The notes under the pieces were generated by a model. It was not told where the DNA came from. It did not search any database and saw only the letters and a list, made by a program, of their open reading frames with translations. From JAQGMV01 sp050260255 (GTDB lineage: Bacteria; Pseudomonadota; Gammaproteobacteria; Burkholderiales; SG8-41), in the NCBI GenBank assembly GCA_050260255.1, contig JBLNBW010000249.1, forward strand, positions 1-32,293: a stretch of 32,293 bases of DNA. Direction: 5' to 3'. Of this stretch, positions 1 to 7,278 are shown piece after piece (positions within the stretch are counted from its first letter, which is position 1; the number at the start of each line of letters is the position of its first letter). The translations under genes and the position numbers were made by a program.

Positions 1-1
1 G

Positions 2-109
2 CTGCAGAACTTCCGGCGACTGGTCGTGCGCTACGAGTATCACGTCGAGAACTTCCTCGGCTTCGTCCAGCTCGGCTGCATGATCATCATGCTTCGCACG
101 TATTTTTGA
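2..109 (+). pseudogene. IS5-like transposase, C-terminal fragment (cut by window edge)
   Basis: The frame starting at base 2 reads 35 codons to a TGA. The peptide contains NFRRLVVRYEYHVENFLGF followed by VQLGCMIIML, which resembles the extreme C-terminus of IS5-family DDE transposases. The catalytic residues would lie upstream, outside the window, so I cannot say whether the element is intact. The next gene, on the opposite strand, ends only 23 bases further on, so little room remains for a terminal inverted repeat. I did not find a convincing one. Confidence 0.7.
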
Positions 110-132
110 GATGGCTTCTACTCACGCCCTTC

Positions 133-906
133 TCATCTGGCCGTCCACCCGCCGTCGATGACCAGGCTTGCGCCTGTCATGAGCGAAGCGGCAGGCGACG
201 CGGCAAACAGCACCGCGGCAGCGACTTCGTCGAGCGTGCCGAGCCGCCGGAGCGGTATGCGCTCCATGACCCAGTCGGTGAACTGCCGGCTTTTGAACAT
301 GGGTGCCGTCATCGGCGTGTCGATGAAAGTCGGCGCCACGGAGTTCACGCGGATGTTGTGCGGCGCGAGCTCGACCGCGAGCGCTTTCGTGAGCCCTTCG
401 ACGGCATGCTTCGTCATGCAGTAGACCGTGCGACGCTCGGCTCCGACGTGGCCCATTTGCGAGGTGATGTTCACGATGGCGCCGCCGCGCTCCTCGCGGT
501 TTTTCGCTTCCAGCATCTTCCGCGTCGCCGCCTGCGCCACGAGAAACACCGAGCGCACGTTGACCGACATGACCGTGTCGAGATGCTCTGTCGTCACGTC
601 GATGAACGGCTCGGGGATGTTCATGCCGGCGTTGTTGATCAGCACGTCGAGGCCCGGCAACGCGCCTATCGTCCGCGCAACGGCATGCTCGTCCGTCACG
701 TCGCACACCGCCACGCGCGCCGCGCCCCCGGCATGATCGATCTCGGCGGCCACTTCTTCCAGCTCGGAACGAGTGCGCGACACGAGCCAGGTCTGCGCGC
801 CGGCGGCCGCAAGCGCGAGCGCAATGCTGCGCCCGATGCCGCGTCCGGCGCCGGTGACGAGGGCTATGCGGCCGTCGAGGCGGAATTGCGCGAAGACGTC
901 GCTCAT
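133..906 (-). CDS. SDR-family NAD(P)-dependent oxidoreductase
   Basis: A classical short-chain dehydrogenase/reductase of 257 residues, the usual length for a soluble cytoplasmic Rossmann-fold enzyme. Visible motifs are the dinucleotide loop TGAGRGIG at residues 18-25, NNAG at 91-94, the catalytic Ser149 and the YxxxK pair Tyr162/Lys166. The C-terminus ends in the common IDGGW pattern. The substrate is unknown; such enzymes oxidise secondary alcohols or reduce ketones. The gene follows the HisD/HpsN-like gene on the same strand after an 87-base gap filled with 7-bp repeats, so the two may be co-transcribed. If the neighbour is a sulfopropanediol dehydrogenase, a role as the partner 2-dehydrogenase (HpsO-like) is possible, but this is inference. 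The Shine-Dalgarno before the ATG is weak. Confidence 0.9.
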   Translation of the reverse strand: MSDVFAQFRLDGRIALVTGAGRGIGRSIALALAAAGAQTWLVSRTRSELEEVAAEIDHAGGAARVAVCDVTDEHAVARTIGALPGLDVLINNAGMNIPEPFIDVTTEHLDTVMSVNVRSVFLVAQAATRKMLEAKNREERGGAIVNITSQMGHVGAERRTVYCMTKHAVEGLTKALAVELAPHNIRVNSVAPTFIDTPMTAPMFKSRQFTDWVMERIPLRRLGTLDEVAAAVLFAASPAASLMTGASLVIDGGWTAR

Positions 907-921
907 CTTGAGAGGCCTGGG

Positions 922-997
922 TCGTGAGTGGTGAGTGGTGATTGATAAGGACGCTGCTTCACTGCTTACTATTCACTACTCACTATTCACCATTCAC
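922..997. repeat. GTGANNN heptamer array, two facing arms
   Basis: The left arm has three contiguous 7-bp units (GTGAGTG, GTGAGTG, GTGATTG at 924-944). After an 11-base spacer the right arm has six units of the complementary form NNNT(C/T)AC (956-997). The two arms can form a long imperfect hairpin. The stop codon of the upstream HisD-family gene (994-996) lies inside the last right-arm unit. Related arrays occur at 9721, 10726, 27023 and 27236. Confidence 0.8.
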
Positions 998-2289
998 GAG
1001 TCATGCTTTTCGGCAGCGCCGCGATAGCGGCGAAGCCGGAGATCGGCCTGCTCCTTGTGGCCCCAGAAGCGCTCGATCGCGCACAGCCGCGAGCAGTATT
1101 CGCCCACTTTCACGCTCGCTTCCGGCGTGACCTCCTGATAGGTGCAGGTCTTGAGGAATTTGCCTACCCACAATCCTCCCGTGTACCGCGCGGCGCCGAG
1201 CGTAGGCAGCGTGTGATTCGTGCCGATCACTTTGTCGCCGTACGACACGTTGGTTTCCGGACCGAGAAAAAGCGCGCCGTAGTTTTTCATGCGATCGAGG
1301 AAGTAGCGCGGCTCGCGCGTCAGCACTTCGACATGCTCGGCAGCGATGCGGTCCGCTTCCCTCACCGCTTCCTCGAGCGAAGCGACGAGTATGATCTCGC
1401 CGTAATCGCGCCATGCAACGCTCGCAACGTCGGCAGTCGGCAGCACTTTCAGTTGCCGCTCGATCTCCGCGGGCAGCGCAGTCGCGATCGCAGCCGACGT
1501 GGTGATGCAGATCGCCGGACTCGTCGGACCGTGCTCGGCCTGGCCCAGCAGGTCGGTCGCAATCATCTCGACGTCTGCGCTCTCGTCCGCAATGACCAGT
1601 ATCTCCGTCGGGCCGGCGAGGAGATCGATGCCGACGCGCCCGAAGAGCTGCCGCTTCGCTTCGGCAACGTATGCATTGCCGGGGCCGCACAGCATGTCGA
1701 CCGGTGCGATCGATTCGGTGCCGATCGCCATCGCGGCAACGGCCTGCACTCCGCCGAGCACATAAATGTCGTCGGCGCCGGCAAGCGCCATCGCGGCTAT
1801 CGTTTCCGCATGAGGCATGCCCTGGTTCGGCGGCGTGCAGGCAATCACGCGGCGCACGCCGGCCACGCGAGCGGTGACTATGCTCATGTGCGCCGAGGCA
1901 ACCATCGGGTAGCGGCCGCCGGGAACGTAACAGCCGACGCTGTCCACCGGGATGTTCTTGTGGCCGAGCTTCACGCCGGGCAGCGTTTCGACCTCGATGT
2001 CGCGTATGGCGGCGCGCTGGTGCTCGGCGAACTGGCGGATCTGGGTCTGCGCGAAGCGGATGTCATCGAGCGTGGCCGGTGAGACGCTCGATACGATGCT
2101 GTCGATCTCCTGCCGGGAGAGCTTGAATGCAGCCGGCGACCAGCGGTCGAATTTGTGCGACAGCTCGCGCACGGCGACATCGCCGCGCTTTTTCACGTCG
2201 GCGATGATCTCCTCCACGGTCCGACGCACCTTGAGATCGAGCTCGTCGCTGATCGCCGCGTCGATGCGGCGCTTGAGATACGTTGCCAT
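994..2289 (-). CDS. Histidinol dehydrogenase family protein, HpsN-like
   Basis: The 431-residue protein belongs to the HisD family, NAD-dependent zinc enzymes that oxidise an alcohol to an acid in two steps. Aligned by eye to E. coli HisD with a shift of 8-9 residues, every key position is kept: Gln250, His253, Glu318/His319, Asp352, His359, Glu406 and His411. The sequence around AWRDYGE and the C-terminal region resemble, from memory, sulfopropanediol 3-dehydrogenase (HpsN) more than biosynthetic HisD. No other his gene is near. A longer frame runs upstream, but ATG at 2289 follows GGGAGGAG and gives the family length. The gene lies between a terminator and an SDR gene, and its stop codon is inside a heptamer array. 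Family confidence is high; the substrate is uncertain. Confidence 0.85.
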   Translation of the reverse strand: MATYLKRRIDAAISDELDLKVRRTVEEIIADVKKRGDVAVRELSHKFDRWSPAAFKLSRQEIDSIVSSVSPATLDDIRFAQTQIRQFAEHQRAAIRDIEVETLPGVKLGHKNIPVDSVGCYVPGGRYPMVASAHMSIVTARVAGVRRVIACTPPNQGMPHAETIAAMALAGADDIYVLGGVQAVAAMAIGTESIAPVDMLCGPGNAYVAEAKRQLFGRVGIDLLAGPTEILVIADESADVEMIATDLLGQAEHGPTSPAICITTSAAIATALPAEIERQLKVLPTADVASVAWRDYGEIILVASLEEAVREADRIAAEHVEVLTREPRYFLDRMKNYGALFLGPETNVSYGDKVIGTNHTLPTLGAARYTGGLWVGKFLKTCTYQEVTPEASVKVGEYCSRLCAIERFWGHKEQADLRLRRYRGAAEKHDS

Positions 2290-2416
2290 GCAATGCACTC
2301 CTCCCTGGTGCCGCGCACCGACCGCCTGCCGCGGCAAAGCGAGAGGTAGTGTAAGGCGCTCGTCAGAGAGCGGCAATCGCCTTGTGCGGAAGAACCGGCG
2401 GACGACCAGCCGGTCG

Positions 2417-2445
2417 AAAAAAAGCCCCGCCGGCAAAGGCGGGGC
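2417..2445 (-). terminator. Rho-independent terminator after the acyl-CoA dehydrogenase gene
   Basis: Read on the minus strand, a perfect 8-bp stem GCCCCGCC/GGCGGGGC with a 6-base loop is followed by a run of seven T. It begins 22 bases past the stop codon of the acyl-CoA dehydrogenase gene. It should separate that gene from the HisD-family gene, whose start is 128 bases further downstream. Confidence 0.9.
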
Positions 2446-2467
2446 AGCTCCTGCGAGAGGCAAGCGG

Positions 2468-3709
2468 TTATTTTTCCGGCCCGGCGTACACGCCGGCGGT
2501 CTCCGGAAACATGCATTTGACGATTTTGAACTTCGAGATGTCGACGGTCGCGTCCATGTGGAGGAACACAGCGGCGTCGCGCAGATGCTTCTCGATGCCG
2601 AAGTCCAGCATGATGCCGTTCCCGCCGTGCACCTCGACCGCATGCTGGCACACCTTGAATACTTCTTCCGATGCGAAGAGCTTCACCATGTTGACGAGCG
2701 CTTCGGCATCGGGCGCTTTCTCGTCCACCGCTTTCGACGCTTCGTTGAGCAGCGAGCGCACCGCGCAGATCTTCGTCGCCATTTCCGCAAGGCGTATCGC
2801 CACGGCCTGATGCTTGATCAGCGTGCGGCCGCCCTGCACGTAGTTCTGCACGTATTCGGCCGTCTTCTCGAACGCCGCGACCGCGATGCCGAGATTCTTC
2901 GACGCCTGGATGATTTTTCCCGGACGGAAATACACGCCCGCCTTGGTGAGCGCCGTGTCCTGCACGAGGCAATGATCGAGAGGCACTTCCATGTCCTCGA
3001 ACACGAGCTCGCCGTTGTTCATGAAGCGCCCGCCCAGCGTCTCGTTGCAGCGCTGCACGGTGAGACCCTTCGTATCGCGCGGCACGAGAAAGCTCGATGT
3101 GCCCTTCGTCATGCCGGCGCCGGGTGTGGTCGTAGCGTACACGACGTAAAGCTTCGCATCGTAGCCGTTGCTGATGAACTGCTTGCGGCCGTTGATGACC
3201 CAGCGGTCGCCTTTCTTCACGGCGCGCGTGTGCATCATCGCTTCGGGCACATCGTACGGCAGCCAGCGGTCGGACGCCCCGCGCGGCTCGGTGAGGCAGT
3301 GTGCCAGCAGGAACGTCGGATCCTCGACGATGCGCGGAAACCACTTTTCCTGCAGGTGGCGCGGCGCGACGTTGCGCAGCAGCACCGACACTTTCCAGAT
3401 CTGCACGAGCTTGTCCGAGAGGCCCGCATCGCCGCGCGAGATCTCCTCCGAGATCATCGCGAAAGTCTGCACCTCCGTCTTCGGATCGAGCGGTGTGCCG
3501 CCGAACTCTTCCGGCACCCCCAGCGTGCGGATGCCGATCTTGTGCGCCTGCTCGAGTATCTCGCGCGGCAGGCGATCCTCCGGCGTCATCAGCCACTCGC
3601 GCTGCCAGTTGTTGCGGATGAAAGGCCTGACGTAGTCGTCCACGAAGGCGCGGCAGGCGTCTCGCATCATCCGCTGCTCTTCGGACAATCCTCTGTCGTT
3701 GTAAATCAT
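2468..3709 (-). CDS. Acyl-CoA dehydrogenase
   Basis: A 413-residue FAD flavoprotein of the acyl-CoA dehydrogenase superfamily, which introduces an alpha,beta double bond into an acyl-CoA and passes electrons to ETF. Seen in order are the N-terminal helical domain, a middle beta domain with CLTEPRGASD and WVINGRKQFISNG, and a C-terminal helical domain with VHGGNGIMLDFGIEKHLRDA. The ATG at 3709 is preferred because GGAG lies seven bases upstream; the GTG at 3715 is almost touching that site. The gene is followed by a strong terminator and preceded on the same strand by an AraC-type regulator. Residue signatures do not define chain length or branching of the substrate. Confidence 0.92.
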   Translation of the reverse strand: MIYNDRGLSEEQRMMRDACRAFVDDYVRPFIRNNWQREWLMTPEDRLPREILEQAHKIGIRTLGVPEEFGGTPLDPKTEVQTFAMISEEISRGDAGLSDKLVQIWKVSVLLRNVAPRHLQEKWFPRIVEDPTFLLAHCLTEPRGASDRWLPYDVPEAMMHTRAVKKGDRWVINGRKQFISNGYDAKLYVVYATTTPGAGMTKGTSSFLVPRDTKGLTVQRCNETLGGRFMNNGELVFEDMEVPLDHCLVQDTALTKAGVYFRPGKIIQASKNLGIAVAAFEKTAEYVQNYVQGGRTLIKHQAVAIRLAEMATKICAVRSLLNEASKAVDEKAPDAEALVNMVKLFASEEVFKVCQHAVEVHGGNGIMLDFGIEKHLRDAAVFLHMDATVDISKFKIVKCMFPETAGVYAGPEK

Positions 3710-3839
3710 GGGCACGCTCCCGGTTTATGTGCTTCCGCCCCCTTCGACCCAACGGCCGGCGCGGCACCGGATGATTTAAAGGCAAGCCTCGCGGTGCTTG
3801 CTATCAGCTTCGTGCGCTATTTGTCAGAAACCGAGCGGG

Positions 3840-4655
3840 CTAGCTTTGCTCGCGATAACGCCGCGGCGTGACGCCGACGATTTGCTTGAAACGCGCCCCG
3901 AGGTGGCTCTGGCTGGAGAAGCCGGTGCGGTAGGAAATTTCGGCGATGGTAAGGCGCGTGCGCGCAAGCAGTTCCTGCGCGGCCGAGATGCGCCGGCGCG
4001 TCACGTATTGGTAGGGCGCCATGCCGGTGCTCGCCTTGAACCGCCGCGAAAAGTGGAACGGGCTTAAGTCCACCAGCGCGGCAAGCTCGGATGCGGACAG
4101 GTCGCGGTCGATGTGCGCGGCGATGTAGTCGGTGACGCGACGCAGCTGGGCCGCCGTCAGCGCCCCCGCCGGCATGCGCTTTTGCACGGCGCCGCGCAAA
4201 AGCCGGAGCGCGAGGAAATCCGCGAGACTCTCCGCATACAGCCGGCACGTCAGCGGATCGGTGTGCGCTTCTTCGAGAAGGCCGCACGCCAGGCCGTGCA
4301 CCGCGCGATCACAGCCGTCGTAGACTGGCGCGATATCGCACGAAATGCCCAGCTCGCGCGCCACCGCGGCGGTGTGGCGGGGATCGACGTAGAAACCCAC
4401 GCAGTCCCACGAGCCGTGCCACTCGGCCGCGTGCGGCTCGCCTGCCGGATTGATCAGCACATGGCCGTCGCGCGGCGCAAGCCGCGCTTCACCGTGCGTT
4501 TCGGTCCACCACACGATCTCGGCCGTGCCGCCTACCGTCACGCTGATCTGGTGACCGTTATGCTGATGGCGCGTGCGGCTGCCGCGGCCTTCGCCGACGT
4601 GGTAATAGAAATCCACGAGCCGGCCTTCGATGCCGGCGGGCGCACGCCTCAGCAC
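3840..4655 (-). CDS. AraC-family transcriptional regulator
   Basis: A 271-residue regulator. The first 150 or so residues form a cupin-like sensing domain (histidines in RHQHNGHQ, and INPAGEPH). The last 100 carry the two helix-turn-helix AraC/XylS domain with DLSPFHFSRRFKASTG and the second-helix signature FSSQSHLGARFKQIVGVTPRRYR. It starts at GTG (4655), chosen because GGAGG sits six bases upstream. It begins 29 bases after the Bug receptor gene ends, so the two are probably one transcript. It most likely senses the compound handled by the surrounding cluster and may activate the divergent genes; that target is inferred from position only. Confidence 0.92.
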   Translation of the reverse strand: MLRRAPAGIEGRLVDFYYHVGEGRGSRTRHQHNGHQISVTVGGTAEIVWWTETHGEARLAPRDGHVLINPAGEPHAAEWHGSWDCVGFYVDPRHTAAVARELGISCDIAPVYDGCDRAVHGLACGLLEEAHTDPLTCRLYAESLADFLALRLLRGAVQKRMPAGALTAAQLRRVTDYIAAHIDRDLSASELAALVDLSPFHFSRRFKASTGMAPYQYVTRRRISAAQELLARTRLTIAEISYRTGFSSQSHLGARFKQIVGVTPRRYREQS

Positions 4656-4684
4656 GATGAGCCTCCGCGCGCGCCCATGCGCAG

Positions 4685-5665
4685 CTACTCCGCCTTCAGG
4701 CCGACGAGCTTCACCACGAGTGCGTTCTGCTTCATCGACTCCTGTACGACCTTTCGGAACTCGTCGGGACCGCGCAGCACGACCTCGGTGGCCTGGGCAT
4801 GCAGCAGCTTGGTGGTATCGGGGCTGTTGACCGCCTTGGTCACTGCGGCGCGCAGCTTGTCCGTGATCGCTTTCGGCGTGCCTTTCGGCATGAAGAAACC
4901 CTGCCAGCCGCTGTAGTCGAAGCCGGGTATCGTATCTGCGATGGGCGGTATGTCACCGAGGAGCGGCGAGCGCTTCGGGAGGCTATGGCCGATGGCGCGC
5001 AGGCGCCCGGAGTTGACGAAGGACATCACCGCAGGCGCCGGCGTGAGCGTCCATTGCGATTCGCCCGCAATCACCGCAGCGACCGACGCGCCGCCGCCCT
5101 TGTACGGCACGTGGACCGACTGGAATTTCGCCGCATTGAGGAAATAGGTGCCGGAGAGATGGCTTTGCGAGCCCGCGCCCGCGGAGGCCATGTTCACCTC
5201 GCCGTTCCTGCTCTTGCAGTAATCGATCAGCTCCTTCACCGACTTCACCGGCAGACCGGTATGCACGACCAGCACGTTCGGCGTTTCGGCGAACTGCGTG
5301 ACGTAATCGTAGTCGCGCACCGGATCGAACGTCGGCTTCTTCTGCAGCTGCACCGCGATCGTGGAGGCAGCCGTCGTCGCTGCGATCATCGTGTAGCCGT
5401 CGGGGTTCGCATGCTTGGCGATCTCCATGCCGATCACACCGCCCGCGCCGGCGCGGTTGTCGACCACCACCTGCTGACCCAGCACTTCCGAGAGCTTCTG
5501 CGCAACGATGCGCGACAGCGTGTCGACCGAGCTGCCCGGAGCGTTCGGCACGATCATGCGGACTGGACGGTCGGGATAGCCGGCAGCTGCATCGGCTGCC
5601 GTTGCTGTGCCACTGGACCCAAGCAGCGCAAGAGCAAGCGCCGGGGCGAGGATTGCCTTCTTCAT
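4685..5665 (-). CDS. Bug/TctC-family periplasmic solute-binding receptor
   Basis: A 326-residue extracytoplasmic receptor of the Bordetella-uptake-gene (Bug) family, the TctC-like component of tripartite tricarboxylate transporters. A signal peptide covers about residues 1-23 (MKK, hydrophobic core, small residues before ADAAAGYPDRP). The family hallmarks PVRMIVPNAPGS, DNRAGAGGVIG and PYKGGG are all present. The ATG at 5665 follows a strong GGAGGAG. No TctA/TctB membrane genes lie in the window; orphan Bug receptors are typical of betaproteobacteria. The ligand is usually a small carboxylate but cannot be named here. It faces the NTF2-like gene across a 156-base divergent region. Confidence 0.95.
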   Translation of the reverse strand: MKKAILAPALALALLGSSGTATAADAAAGYPDRPVRMIVPNAPGSSVDTLSRIVAQKLSEVLGQQVVVDNRAGAGGVIGMEIAKHANPDGYTMIAATTAASTIAVQLQKKPTFDPVRDYDYVTQFAETPNVLVVHTGLPVKSVKELIDYCKSRNGEVNMASAGAGSQSHLSGTYFLNAAKFQSVHVPYKGGGASVAAVIAGESQWTLTPAPAVMSFVNSGRLRAIGHSLPKRSPLLGDIPPIADTIPGFDYSGWQGFFMPKGTPKAITDKLRAAVTKAVNSPDTTKLLHAQATEVVLRGPDEFRKVVQESMKQNALVVKLVGLKAE

Positions 5666-5784
5666 TGTCTCCTCCATTTCCTCGATTGTTTGTAGCGCGC
5701 CTGCTGAGTCGGCGTCGCCGTGACCATTCTGCCTCGTACGGTTCGCCGGGTGCAACCGCGGGCCGCCGCGCCGCCCGACTTTGC

Positions 5785-5790
5785 TAGAAT
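5785..5790 (+). promoter_or_regulatory. Possible -10 box upstream of the NTF2-like gene
   Basis: TAGAAT lies about 32 bases before the chosen GTG start. No convincing -35 element is found 16-18 bases upstream in this GC-rich stretch, so the call is tentative. Confidence 0.3.
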
Positions 5791-5821
5791 CGTCGCCTCC
5801 AGCCGGCCCACGATCGCGCTC

Positions 5822-6250
5822 GTGAAGAAAACCGTCTACGCTACGCCCCAGGATGCCGAAGCCGCGTTCTACGATGCGTTCGCACGCCACGACCTGGAAG
5901 GCATGATGAGCGTCTGGGCCGATGACGACGACATATACTGCGTCCATCCTCACGGCACGCGCGTGAGCGGTGTGGCCGACGTGCGCGAATCGTGGCGGCA
6001 GATTTTCAAGGCCCGGCAGTCCCTCGTGTTCGAGCTCCGAGACCAGCATTACGTGCACGGCATGATGCTCGCGATCCACAGCGTGTACGAGCACATCGAG
6101 GCCGAAGGTCAGGCAGCGCGCGGATCGACCATAGCGACCAACGTGTACCTGCGTACGGAGCGCGGCTGGCGCATGGTGGCGCATCACGCTTCCGCGGTGC
6201 CCGCGGCCGCCCCGCAGCCGGCGCGGTCCGTGCCGAAAACGCTGCACTGA
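5822..6250 (+). CDS. NTF2-like / SnoaL-like (DUF4440-type) protein
   Basis: A 142-residue protein with the NTF2-like alpha+beta barrel pattern: an N-terminal helix with AFYDAFARHDLEGMMSVWADDD, a middle strand IYCVHPHGTRVSG, and final strands VYLRTERGWRMVAHHAS. Family members include small enzymes and calcium- or ligand-binding stand-alone domains; no specific reaction can be assigned. The open frame extends back to a GTG at 5720, but homologous N-termini normally begin just before this ATPQDAEAAFYDAF segment, so GTG at 5822 is preferred although no good ribosome site is visible. The last 15 residues are Ala/Pro-rich. It stands alone, 173 bases before the ComA-like gene. Confidence 0.8.
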   Translation: MKKTVYATPQDAEAAFYDAFARHDLEGMMSVWADDDDIYCVHPHGTRVSGVADVRESWRQIFKARQSLVFELRDQHYVHGMMLAIHSVYEHIEAEGQAARGSTIATNVYLRTERGWRMVAHHASAVPAAAPQPARSVPKTLH

Positions 6251-6285
6251 CAAACCGGCGAGAGCATCCACATCGCGGACGCGCA

Positions 6286-6317
6286 CTGCAGCGCTCGCGC
6301 AGTGCTGCGGGTATAAT
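6286..6317 (+). promoter_or_regulatory. Candidate promoter of the ComA-like operon
   Basis: A consensus TATAAT at 6312-6317 is preceded by GGG, close to an extended -10. A weak -35-like CTGCAG lies 20 bases upstream, a wider spacing than ideal. It would give a leader of about 100 bases before the ATG at 6424 and could drive the following three genes up to the terminator at 9640. Confidence 0.45.
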
Positions 6318-6423
6318 CGCCGCGTTTGGCCCCGCTGCTGCGCACTCTGCCTGTCGCACGCAACCGGTCCATCGCCCTGCCTGTCCACTAAACGGACGGC
6401 CGGACCAGAGGACGAGTCAGCCC

Positions 6424-7251
6424 ATGCCGCCCGTATCGCCCGTGAAGCTCCTCGAGCTGCCGCCGCGCAGCCGCAAGCCGCGCCGCCGTGGCATTACGTC
6501 CATGATCGATTTCGGTCCGGACGAAATGGGCTGGGCGGGAGGCGAAATGGGCATACGCGACCTGCTCTCGGTCGCGGCCGATTACATCGATTACGCGAAA
6601 ATCTACGCGATGAACGCCCTGCTCATCCCGGGCGAGGTGGTCAAGCGCACGACCGCGCTGTATCGCGATGCCGACGTCGCGCCTTTCGCCGGCGGCATCC
6701 TGTGCGAGTACGCGTGGACGCGCAACGAGATCGACGGCTTGATCGCATTGCTGCACAAGCTCGGTATCACGGGGCTCGAGATCTCCGAAAACTACATCAC
6801 GCTCACCGACGCGGAACGCGATCGCCTCATCGACCGCTTTCAGAAGGAGAGGCTCAAGGTGGTGTACGAGTTCGGCCGCAAGAATCCCGACGAGCCGATG
6901 AGCTTCGATTACCTGGGCGGCATCGTGAAGCAGGTGGCGCAGCACGGCATCGATCACGTGACCGTCGAGCAGTGCGAGATCGATCTGCTCGCGGCGCAGG
7001 GGCCCGAAGCGCTGGCAGCGCTCGCCGAACAGCCGTGGTTCGATCATGTGCTGATCGAGGTCGATCCGTACCGTTTTCCCGCGCAGCACGTGAAGATGAT
7101 CAACGACTTCGGGCCGGAAGTGAATCTTGCCAACGTGGCGCCCGGGCAGGTGCTGCGGCTCGAAGGCTTTCGCCGCGGCATCGGACGCGCGGTCAATTAT
7201 TCACTGCTCTCGGGCGACGCCTCGCGTCCGGCCGGCGCAGTGTTGCGGTGA
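6424..7251 (+). CDS. ComA (phosphosulfolactate synthase) family protein
   Basis: A 275-residue protein resembling the ComA family, TIM-barrel enzymes that in coenzyme M synthesis add sulfite to phosphoenolpyruvate. Matching segments are the early RRRGITSMIDFG strand, the GDYIDxxK-like ADYIDYAKIYAMNALL, the PFAGGILCEYAW strand where archaeal enzymes have GGTLxE, then ITGLEISENYITL and LKVVYEFGRKNP. These fit the fold, but bacterial members often have unproven functions. Within the cluster it is the first gene of a likely operon with a TcuA-like flavoprotein 27 bases downstream. The long upstream frame is ignored because it reads through the NTF2-like gene in another phase. Family is fairly sure; reaction is not. 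Confidence 0.75.
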   Translation: MPPVSPVKLLELPPRSRKPRRRGITSMIDFGPDEMGWAGGEMGIRDLLSVAADYIDYAKIYAMNALLIPGEVVKRTTALYRDADVAPFAGGILCEYAWTRNEIDGLIALLHKLGITGLEISENYITLTDAERDRLIDRFQKERLKVVYEFGRKNPDEPMSFDYLGGIVKQVAQHGIDHVTVEQCEIDLLAAQGPEALAALAEQPWFDHVLIEVDPYRFPAQHVKMINDFGPEVNLANVAPGQVLRLEGFRRGIGRAVNYSLLSGDASRPAGAVLR

Positions 7252-7278
7252 TTTTTTTGAGAAACCAAGAGGACTGCA

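Noticed and set aside
1952..3871. Long plus-strand frame of 639 codons
   Set aside because: Antisense to the HisD-family and acyl-CoA dehydrogenase genes; it has Arg/His-rich composition typical of a shadow of GC-rich coding and no family motif.
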